Positions 8,378 through 14,853 of a stretch of DNA of 64,000 nt are shown one piece after another. Every line of letters begins with the position of its first letter. The stretch's first letter is position 1. The position numbers and the translations under genes were made by a program. The stretch comes from an uncultured Roseovarius sp. (GTDB lineage Bacteria; Pseudomonadota; Alphaproteobacteria; Rhodobacterales; Rhodobacteraceae). Below the pieces are notes generated by a model. That model ran no database searches. It worked only from the letters and a program-made list of their open reading frames with translations, and was not told the DNA's origin. The DNA is taken from positions 1 to 64,000 of the forward strand of contig NZ_CAJXNN010000013.1 of assembly GCF_913057115.1 (NCBI RefSeq), given 5' to 3'.

Positions 8378-9141
8378 GTCAGCACCTTGGAGGTCGCCCC
8401 GCCGTCGGGATCGTCTTGCATGGCCGCGAGGCGTTCGCGCGAGACCGGATCGAAGCGAACCTCGTCGCCGGGCCGCAGAACGAAGGGGGTGTCGCTTTCC
8501 GGGCGAAACAGGCGGAACGCGGTTTGCCCGATATGCCGCCATCCTGTGGGGGTGCTGACCGAGAAAAGCACCAACTGTCTTATGGCGACGGTGAGCGCCC
8601 CTTCCGGCACCCGATCCGTCAGGGCCTTTTGGCGGGGTATGTCCCACGCCGGGTCCAGTTCACCGAGGTAGGGTTGCCCGGCGGCGAAGCCGATGGTTTG
8701 AACCCTGACGCGGGATTCGGAGATCGAGGTGATCGCCTCGTCCCGGGTAAGGCCCGCGGCGGCGGCGGCTTCGTCGAGTTGCGGGGCGAGGTCGGTGCCG
8801 AAAACGGTCGGGATACGCCACGCGCGCCGCCCCGATGGGAGGCTGGCCTTGTACCAATCCTGCCGGTCGAGCATGGCTTGGACTTTGCCGCGCAGCTCCT
8901 TGTGATCGGTATGAAGAGGATCGAAGCGCAGGTAGGTCGAAACCAGCGAGGTCGAGGTTTCCTCGATCCCGTCTGGCGTGGAGGTGTCGAGTGCCGCGCG
9001 GAAGGCCAGCGCGGCGCGATTGGCCGGTTCGCTCAGGCTGTTGCCGAAGCTGACGAGCAGGCCGTCCACCCCGACGGTGCGGACCTGCGGCCAGTCGCCG
9101 GGTGCGCTGCGCCGGGGGGCATTCTGTGTTTGGTTAGACAT
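8374..9141 (-). CDS. pxpB: 5-oxoprolinase subunit B (KipI / allophanate hydrolase subunit 1 family)
   Basis: About 255 residues of the PxpB/KipI family, partner of PxpC. Visible family marks are the N-terminal LVSFGNSLS, the middle TSISESRVRVQTIGFAAGQPYLGELDP and the C-terminal RPGDEVRFDPVSRERL. Start at ATG 9141 (MSNQTQNAPRR), the point where the coding pattern begins; further upstream in this frame lies the end of dctM in another frame. It sits 80 bases after the TRAP large permease gene and overlaps pxpC by four bases. This suggests that the transporter brings in a substrate handled by these enzymes, either 5-oxoproline or a related lactam or acid. Confidence 0.9.
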   Translation of the reverse strand: MSNQTQNAPRRSAPGDWPQVRTVGVDGLLVSFGNSLSEPANRAALAFRAALDTSTPDGIEETSTSLVSTYLRFDPLHTDHKELRGKVQAMLDRQDWYKASLPSGRRAWRIPTVFGTDLAPQLDEAAAAAGLTRDEAITSISESRVRVQTIGFAAGQPYLGELDPAWDIPRQKALTDRVPEGALTVAIRQLVLFSVSTPTGWRHIGQTAFRLFRPESDTPFVLRPGDEVRFDPVSRERLAAMQDDPDGGATSKVLT

Positions 9142-9221
9142 CACTTTGGGTCTCTCAACGCCTTGGTTGGGAATATCGCGCCGGATGCGTTGGTTGCCGT
9201 CTCGTCCTTGGCCCGCGCATG

Positions 9222-10517
9222 CTACATCTGCCCCGGCAAGTAGGTGACGATCCCGGGGAAAACCGAGATCAGGATCAGGGCAAGAACCATCAGGCAAAAG
9301 AAGGGCAGGGCCGCCATGGCCACGAACAGGATGTCGCGGCCGGTCAATGATTGCAGCACGAACAGGTTGAAGCCCACCGGCGGTGTGATCTGCGACATCT
9401 CGACAACGATCACGAGGAAGATGCCGAACCACATCGGATCAATCCCGGCCTGCGTGACCATGGGCATGATGACCGAGGCGGTCAGCACGACGACCGAGAT
9501 GCCGTCCAGAAAACACCCCATGATGACGAAAAATACCGTGAGGGCGGCAAGCAGCGTGAAGGTTGAAAGGCCAAGTGACCCGATCCATTCGGCGAGTATG
9601 CGCGGGATGCCTGTAAAGCCCATCGCCACTGTCAGGAACGAGGCCCCGGCGAGGATGAAGGCGATCATGCAGGAGGTGACGGTGGCCCCCATCAGTCCGT
9701 CGAGAAAGCTTTGCTTGGTGAGTGATCCGGAACTCCAGGACAGGATCAGCGCAAGGACGACGCCCACGGCGGCGGCATCGGTGGGTGAGGCGAGCCCTGC
9801 GTAGATCGAGCCGATGACACCAAGGATCAATAGCACCACGGGGATCAGGCGACGTGAGCGGCGCAGCCTTTCGGCGAAGGTCACGTTCAGGGTTTCGTCG
9901 GGCAGGCTTTTGCGGTTCAGAAAGGCCCATAGGACGACAAATCCAACAAACAGCCCGACAAGCAGAATACCGGGCAGGACGCCAGCCACGAAAAGCCGTG
10001 CAATGGATTGTTCGGTGGCCACGCCATAGACGATCAGAATGATCGACGGTGGGATCAGCAGGCCCAGTGTGGCGGAGCCCGCCAAGGTGCCGATCACCAT
10101 TTTTTCCGGGTAGCCGCGTTGCGAAAGCTCCGGGATGGAGAGCTTGCCGATGGTGGCGGCGGTGGCCGCTGACGATCCGGAGACGGCGGCGAATATCCCG
10201 CAGGCGAAGATATTGACATGCAGCAGTTGCCCGGGCAGGCGCGTCAGCCACGGTGAGAGGCCTGCGAACATGTCATCCGACAGCCGCGAACGGAACAGGA
10301 TTTCCCCCATCCAGATAAAGAGTGGCAGGGCGGCCAGCGCCCAAGAGTTGCCGTGACCCCAAAGCGTGGTGGCCATCACCAGCCCGATGGGCGCACCGCT
10401 GTAGAGTGCCATGGCGGCAATACCGACGCCCAGAAGGGCAAAGGCCACCCAAAGCCCCGCCCCGAGGAAAGAGAACAGCAGGACGAGGAGGATGACGGAG
10501 AGAAGTGCGATGGACAT
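9222..10517 (-). CDS. dctM: TRAP transporter large permease (DctM)
   Basis: Inner-membrane protein of 431 residues with the hydrophobic, glycine-rich pattern of about 12 membrane helices typical of TRAP DctM subunits. Family stretches include AAVSGSSAATAATIGKLSIPEL and LIPPSIILIVYGVATEQS in the first half, and the conserved TPPVGFNLFVLQ near the C-terminus. It drives sodium- or proton-coupled uptake of an organic acid delivered by the periplasmic binding protein. It follows the small permease gene by nine bases and is cotranscribed with it. Confidence 0.95.
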   Translation of the reverse strand: MSIALLSVILLVLLFSFLGAGLWVAFALLGVGIAAMALYSGAPIGLVMATTLWGHGNSWALAALPLFIWMGEILFRSRLSDDMFAGLSPWLTRLPGQLLHVNIFACGIFAAVSGSSAATAATIGKLSIPELSQRGYPEKMVIGTLAGSATLGLLIPPSIILIVYGVATEQSIARLFVAGVLPGILLVGLFVGFVVLWAFLNRKSLPDETLNVTFAERLRRSRRLIPVVLLILGVIGSIYAGLASPTDAAAVGVVLALILSWSSGSLTKQSFLDGLMGATVTSCMIAFILAGASFLTVAMGFTGIPRILAEWIGSLGLSTFTLLAALTVFFVIMGCFLDGISVVVLTASVIMPMVTQAGIDPMWFGIFLVIVVEMSQITPPVGFNLFVLQSLTGRDILFVAMAALPFFCLMVLALILISVFPGIVTYLPGQM

Positions 10518-10526
10518 GGCTGGGCC

Positions 10527-11075
10527 TCACTCGTTCAAAAGGTTTTCGCCCTTGCCAGTCCAACTGGCCGGGTGACCGCGCAGGAGGCTGACGAGTTCGT
10601 CGGCCAGCGCGAGGGTAAGGACGAGAAGGCCCAATGCGACCGGCACCTGTGGAATCCAAAGCGGGACCGAGACCATGCCCGCGCTTTTGTCGCCGAACTC
10701 ATGCGATTCCATGACCAGCAGGATCATGTAGTAGGTGCCGAAGGCGGACATGGCGAGGGCCACAAGGGTCACGATGATCTCGGTCACGCGACGGGTTTTG
10801 CTGCTAAGTGTCCGCGTGACGAGCGTGACCCGGATATGCCCGCCCGCCCGAAGCGTGTAGGCCAGAGCCAGGAAGCTGGACGCGGCAAGGAAAAACCCGG
10901 TGAAGTCAGCATAAGAGGGAATCGTTACGCCGAGGCCTGAGCCGGTGATTGCGGCGGTGATCTTGTCAGCGAAGTTGAGGCCGACCTGCGCGAAAACCAG
11001 CGCCACGATCGCCACGATGAAAAGTGCCGCAAGGCCACCGGCCGCGCGATAGAGCATGTCGAGAACGCGCCGCAT
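10527..11075 (-). CDS. dctQ: TRAP transporter small permease (DctQ)
   Basis: Membrane protein of 182 residues with four predicted helices (about 10-32, 60-80, 97-120 and 145-167), the normal size and shape of the DctQ subunit that pairs with DctM. An RBS-like GGGAG stands before the ATG at 11075. It lies between the binding protein and the large permease in the order dctP-dctQ-dctM. No substrate information can be read from this subunit. Confidence 0.92.
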   Translation of the reverse strand: MRRVLDMLYRAAGGLAALFIVAIVALVFAQVGLNFADKITAAITGSGLGVTIPSYADFTGFFLAASSFLALAYTLRAGGHIRVTLVTRTLSSKTRRVTEIIVTLVALAMSAFGTYYMILLVMESHEFGDKSAGMVSVPLWIPQVPVALGLLVLTLALADELVSLLRGHPASWTGKGENLLNE

Positions 11076-11151
11076 GATTGTCGTCTCCCTGTGGGTGGAG
11101 GGGCGCCCGGGCGCGTCTTGGTGCGCGCCTCGGGCTTTTGGTCAGCTTGCC

Positions 11152-12123
11152 TTAGCCTTGGTAGGCGTCGAGAAGCTGCTGTCCGGTCTCGCCGGCGTCT
11201 TCTTTCCAGCTTTCGAGCATCTGTGCGCCGATGTCACGCAGACCGTTCATCAACTGATCCGAAGGCTCGACCACGGTGATGCCGTTTTCTTTGAGGACCT
11301 CGACCATTTCAGCGGATTCCGCCTTGCTCATCTCCCAGCCGCGGGCTTCGGCGGCGGCAGCAGCTTCGAGGACAGCGCTCCGGGTTTCCTCGTCAAGCCG
11401 ACGGAACGCACGCTTGTTCACCACGACGATGTTCTTGGGAATCCAAGCCTGAATGTCGGTGTAATGCGACAGGAAATCCCAAGCCTTGGAGTTCACACCG
11501 GTGGAGGGCGAGGTGATCATCGCCTCGACGCGCCCGGTGCTGAAGGCCTGCGGGATATCGGGGACTTCCACCTGTGTGGGGGCCGCGCCAGCAAGGTTGG
11601 CGAACTGTTCGAGCGTGGCGTTGTAGGTGCGGAATTTGAGGCCCGCGAGGTCATCGACCGAGGTGATTTCCTTGGTTGTGTAAAGCCCCTGCGGCGGCCA
11701 CGGCACAGCGTAGAGCGGCATCAGGCCTTGCTCATCCAGAAGCTCGGTGATGACGCTTTCCTGTGCCTCCCACAGCTTCATCGCCTCATCATAGCTGGTG
11801 GCGAGGAAGGGCAGGGAATCCGCGCCGAAGGCCGGGTTGTCGTTGGCCAGCAACGACAGGAAGAACTCCCCGGCTGGAACCTGACCGCTGCGAACCGCTT
11901 TGCTGATTTCGGGGTGTTTGAATAGGGAGCCGGCCGAGTGGACCTTGATCGCCAGATCGCCGCCGGTGGCGTCTTCGATGTCCTTGGCGAATTCGTGGAT
12001 GTTCTTGGTGTGGAAGGTCGCGTCGGGATAGGGGGTTGGCATATCCCATGTTTCGGCGGTTGCCGGAATGGCCAAGCCAGCCAAGGCTAAGGCTGCGCCG
12101 CTCAGAAGGTTCGTCATGTTCAT
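11152..12123 (-). CDS. dctP: TRAP transporter substrate-binding protein (DctP family)
   Basis: Periplasmic binding protein of 323 residues. A signal peptide (MNMTNLLSGAALALAGLAIP, cleaved after ATAE or nearby) precedes the mature domain. Family features: HTKNIHEFAKDIEDATGG, the region LKFRTYNATLEQ with the Arg that binds the substrate carboxylate, and the MITSPSTGVNSKAWDFL loop. The start at 12123 has a GGGAGCAAG ribosome site; 18 extra codons upstream look non-coding. First gene of the TRAP-pxpBC unit. By the genes downstream the ligand may be 5-oxoproline or a similar small acid; this is inference. Confidence 0.92.
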   Translation of the reverse strand: MNMTNLLSGAALALAGLAIPATAETWDMPTPYPDATFHTKNIHEFAKDIEDATGGDLAIKVHSAGSLFKHPEISKAVRSGQVPAGEFFLSLLANDNPAFGADSLPFLATSYDEAMKLWEAQESVITELLDEQGLMPLYAVPWPPQGLYTTKEITSVDDLAGLKFRTYNATLEQFANLAGAAPTQVEVPDIPQAFSTGRVEAMITSPSTGVNSKAWDFLSHYTDIQAWIPKNIVVVNKRAFRRLDEETRSAVLEAAAAAEARGWEMSKAESAEMVEVLKENGITVVEPSDQLMNGLRDIGAQMLESWKEDAGETGQQLLDAYQG

Positions 12124-12166
12124 CAGTCTTGCTCCCTGTTGTTTTATAGTAGCGGAACACTGACGT

Positions 12167-12189
12167 AACGTTGGCAAATTGTCAACGTT
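12167..12189. promoter_or_regulatory. 23-bp near-perfect palindrome, likely operator of the MarR-like regulator
   Basis: Half-sites AACGTTG and CAACGTT enclose CAA-TTG, giving a palindrome that breaks only at its centre and one symmetric pair. A further TTGTCAA follows just to its right. It lies 44 bases upstream of dctP, in the 210-bp divergent region shared with the MarR-like gene at 12334. The geometry fits binding of a dimeric winged-helix repressor controlling the TRAP-pxpBC unit and possibly itself. The link to that regulator is inference. Confidence 0.65.
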
Positions 12190-12333
12190 TTGTCAATTTG
12201 TTCTTCTGTGCTACCGCGCATCCCGCTGGGTCGGCGGTTGGGCTGGCGCAAGGTGCGGGCGATTGTCTTGCAAACTAAAATATGAAAAAGTCAGCGAAAC
12301 GCAGGTGTTTTAACAACGATAGAGGCTGAAATC

Positions 12334-12855
12334 ATGGCGCAATCCCAATCTGAAAGCCGTCGCATCGTTTCTTCGCGGCATTTGGCGGAAGGCGAAGGCT
12401 GGGAAATGTCGGAGTTCGAATTCGGCCTGATTATCGCCTTCAATGCCTTCTCCCGTTGGACGGTGCGGTGCATGGCGGCGGCTGGTCAGGGGGATTTGAA
12501 CCCGCTGGACATCCTGATCTTGCACAACACGAACCACCGAAACCGCGACAAGCGATTGTCGGATATCTGTTTTTTGCTCAACATCGAGGATACGCACACC
12601 GTCAACTATGCGCTTCGGAAGCTTTCGAGGGCGGGGCTGATTGTCTCGGAAAAACGCGGCAAAGAGGTTTTTTACCGCACCTCCGAAGAGGGCGAGGCGC
12701 TTTGCGAGGCTTATCGCGATGTTCGGCGGCAGTGCCTGCTGGATGTCTCGGGCGGTGCGGGTCTATCGGGTGAGGAGCTTCGTGAGTTCGCGCGCATCCT
12801 GCGCGGCCTCTCGGGGCAATACGATCAGGCAAGCCGCGCCGCGGCATCGCTGTAG
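12334..12855 (+). CDS. MarR-like winged-helix transcriptional regulator
   Basis: DNA-binding regulator of 173 residues. The winged-helix core covers about 55-135, with recognition elements in LSDICFLLNIEDTHTVNYALRKLSRAGLIV and a wing in SEKRGKEVFYRTSEEG. A GAGG ribosome site stands before ATG 12334. It is divergent from the TRAP-pxpBC unit and is its most likely regulator. The N-terminal 50 residues (SRHLAEGEGWEMSEFEFGL) form the usual dimer helix. The ligand is unknown, possibly the transported acid. Confidence 0.85.
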   Translation: MAQSQSESRRIVSSRHLAEGEGWEMSEFEFGLIIAFNAFSRWTVRCMAAAGQGDLNPLDILILHNTNHRNRDKRLSDICFLLNIEDTHTVNYALRKLSRAGLIVSEKRGKEVFYRTSEEGEALCEAYRDVRRQCLLDVSGGAGLSGEELREFARILRGLSGQYDQASRAAASL

Positions 12856-12863
12856 AGCGACTC

Positions 12864-12886
12864 GATCAACGGATTTCCCGTTGATC
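12864..12886 (+). terminator. Hairpin after the MarR-like gene
   Basis: Perfect 9-bp stem GATCAACGG / CCGTTGATC with a five-base loop, starting nine bases after the stop codon at 12855. There is no long T run behind it, so it is a weak intrinsic terminator or an RNA-stabilising hairpin. Confidence 0.5.
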
Positions 12887-12946
12887 TACGCCGATTCGTA
12901 GCGGCAGGCAGGTCATTTGCGTTACCGTCGAAAGGTTCAGGATGAC

Positions 12947-12992
12947 TGGCGATCCCGCGAGGACTCGAACCCCGAACCTGCTGATTAGAAGT
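12947..12992. repeat. attL: 46-bp copy of the tRNA-Arg(TCT) 3' part
   Basis: Identical over 46 bases to 22503-22548, which is the CCA end, acceptor strand, T-arm and variable region up to the anticodon of tRNA-Arg(TCT). On this side the sequence then diverges (TATCTGCTATATTG), so no tRNA can be formed here. Together with the copy at 22503 it bounds a 9.6 kb insertion. The integrase gene begins 144 bases to its right. Confidence 0.95.
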
Positions 12993-13109
12993 TATCTGCT
13001 ATATTGTAGCACTGCGTTGCATGTCGGGTCACATATCCCTATATTTTATTGTAATATTAGCCGTCAAGCGTCGCATAGCGTTGCACTTGATATCACTCCA
13101 TTACGCCAA

Positions 13110-13131
13110 TTTTGGCACCCATATGGCACCC
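13110..13131 (+). promoter_or_regulatory. Integrase arm-type site, left copy
   Basis: Twenty-two bases with two GGCACCC words 11 bp apart, repeated exactly at 22433-22454 just inside the other end of the element. The site ends five bases before the integrase ATG. Direct-repeat words placed near both att sites are typical of arm sites bound by the N-terminal domain of P4-like integrases. The position over the start would also let the integrase repress its own gene. The repeat is seen; the binding is inferred. Confidence 0.7.
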
Positions 13132-13135
13132 AAAC

Positions 13136-14296
13136 ATGCCCAAGACATCCTCAGTTAGACTCACCGACACTTCTGTCAAAAACCTGAAACCGCAGGGTAG
13201 AAGGTTTGAAGTATTCGATGCCCAAGTTCCGGGCTTCGGGGTCCGCGTAGCGCCTAGCGGACGCATAACGTGGATTGCCTTTGGGCGCCAGCATGGGCGG
13301 CGTGCTCGAGCGACGCTTGGTACATACCCAGCGATGTCTTTGGCCGAGGCCCGATTGGCCGCTACCGAGGCCCTTAAGGCGATGCGTGACGGTGTTTTCT
13401 CGAGCGATAAATCATCCCGACTGTTTGAGGACGTCCTCTTGGATTGGTACGACCGCGAACAACGGCAACGCAGAAGCTTTAAGCAAGTTGAGACTGCAAT
13501 AAAACTTCACGTGCTGCCACATCTAAAAGGCCGAGAAATTCAGGATATTCGCAAATCTGATCTGGTCCGTATCATCGATCGCGTGGCAGACAGTGGCGCA
13601 CGAACACAAGCCAATCGAGTGCGGGCGTTTGTGACGCGTTTCTTCAATTGGGCAGCCGAACGGGACCTGATCGAGCACTCTCCTGCTGCATCACTGCCCA
13701 AGGTCCAAGGAGAAAGGTCTCGCGACCGTGTGTTGACCGAGTCTGAGCTACGGTCGGTGTGGCATGCGGCTGACGCTATCGGCTACCCGTTCGGGCCGAT
13801 CGTGAAGCTTCTGATCCTCACAGCGCAGAGGCGTGACGAGGTGGCTGGGATGACGTGGAGCGAGCTGGACTTGGATCGGGCAACTTGGACCATCGGAGCA
13901 GAACGCGCAAAGAACGGTCAGGCGCACACCGTTCATCTATCACCTGCGGCGCAGGCCATCTTGGAACAGATACCGCAGCGTTTGGACAGCGATTTTGTTT
14001 TTACGACAACGGGAAAGAGCGCTGTCTCAGGCTTTTCGAAAGCGAAAGCGCGGCTGGACAAACTCTCCGCTGTAAACGAATGGCGGCTGCATGATCTGCG
14101 GCGCACAGCTGCGACGATGATGGCCGAGCAACTGGAGCTCAGCCATGTGATCGTCGACCGAATCTTGAACCACCGCAGTGGCGCGATTCGTGGCGTTGCC
14201 GCAGTTTATTTACGCGGTGAATATTTGAAAGAACGCGAGCATGCCTTGGGCTGTTGGAGCGAGTTTGTGCAGAAACTGGTTTCTGCACACAACTAG
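13136..14296 (+). CDS. Tyrosine recombinase / integrase of the tRNA-Arg element
   Basis: Integrase of 386 residues and the likely enzyme that moved the 12947-22548 element. N-terminal DUF4102 domain (VRLTDTSVKNLKPQGRRFEVFD...GFGVRVAPSGRITW), central core-binding domain (about 95-180), catalytic domain with LILTAQRRDEVAGMTW, LHDLRRTAATMM, LNHRSG and the nucleophile Tyr in AAVYLRGEYLKERE. I chose ATG 13136 (MPKTSSVRL) because the eight codons upstream read through the GGCACCC arm site. It is next to attL and reads into the element, at the end opposite the tRNA gene. The opposite placement is more usual. Confidence 0.95.
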   Translation: MPKTSSVRLTDTSVKNLKPQGRRFEVFDAQVPGFGVRVAPSGRITWIAFGRQHGRRARATLGTYPAMSLAEARLAATEALKAMRDGVFSSDKSSRLFEDVLLDWYDREQRQRRSFKQVETAIKLHVLPHLKGREIQDIRKSDLVRIIDRVADSGARTQANRVRAFVTRFFNWAAERDLIEHSPAASLPKVQGERSRDRVLTESELRSVWHAADAIGYPFGPIVKLLILTAQRRDEVAGMTWSELDLDRATWTIGAERAKNGQAHTVHLSPAAQAILEQIPQRLDSDFVFTTTGKSAVSGFSKAKARLDKLSAVNEWRLHDLRRTAATMMAEQLELSHVIVDRILNHRSGAIRGVAAVYLRGEYLKEREHALGCWSEFVQKLVSAHN

Positions 14297-14560
14297 AAAA
14301 CAATAATTATACAATAAAAGCAGATACTTGGTTCTTTTTAGCCCCTTGTGACGGTACGCACCTTTGTGCTACCTTATGAATGGAAATAGCGCACCGCGCC
14401 CGGGACATGTTGCCGGCCAACAGCATGCACAGGTCTTAACGCCAGCCGTTCAAATGGCGTTCCGGGAACGTACCGCCGGTAACGGGCACGCGGAGGTCTG
14501 ACGCACACCCCTCCTCCCAATCTCAGCGTCTCCATGAAAACTGAATTTTGGAGGTGACCG
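14297..14560. other. Control region between integrase and alpA-like gene
   Basis: 264 bases without a gene. The first 40 bases are AT-rich (AATAATTATACAATAAAAG). An inverted repeat AACGCCA (14438-14444) / TGGCGTT (14455-14461) and several GGTA/TACC words follow. GGAGGTGACCG directly before 14561 is a strong ribosome site. This is probably the promoter and operator of the alpA-helicase unit. Confidence 0.45.
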
Positions 14561-14749
14561 ATGCCCCCGTTTGTACCCCGGTACATTGGCCGTCCCGAGT
14601 TGCTCAAACAGCTTGGTATTTCCAAGGCTACGCTTTTGCGCTGGTCTAAAAAACGTGGCTTTCCTGCGGCGCTACCTGCGTCAGGAAAGATGCCGATTTA
14701 TGACCTTCAAGAAGTCGACGCGTGGCTGCGGAATTCTCCGAACACGTAA
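14561..14749 (+). CDS. alpA: AlpA-family helix-turn-helix regulator / excisionase-like protein
   Basis: Small DNA-binding protein of 62 residues. IGRPELLKQLGISKATLLRWSKKRGFPAAL is the MerR-like helix-turn-helix of the AlpA/excisionase group, and GKMPIYDLQEVDAWLRN is the usual second half, in which the wing leads to a helix. It has an excellent GGAGGTG ribosome site. In P4-like elements AlpA activates integrase or acts as excision factor. The place between integrase and replication gene supports the same job here. Confidence 0.88.
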   Translation: MPPFVPRYIGRPELLKQLGISKATLLRWSKKRGFPAALPASGKMPIYDLQEVDAWLRNSPNT

Positions 14750-14853
14750 ATCCCATTCGCCGGGCTGCGCGGACGGGTAAAACGTGAGTTCACCGAATGG
14801 ACGATTTACAGAGACGTCGCTGCGCGCCTTGGGCAAACACCTGAGGAATGAAA

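Noticed and set aside
12947-13000. Apparent second tRNA-Arg
   Set aside because: Only the 3' part is present; after the anticodon the sequence diverges and no 5' acceptor strand exists. It is the attachment repeat.
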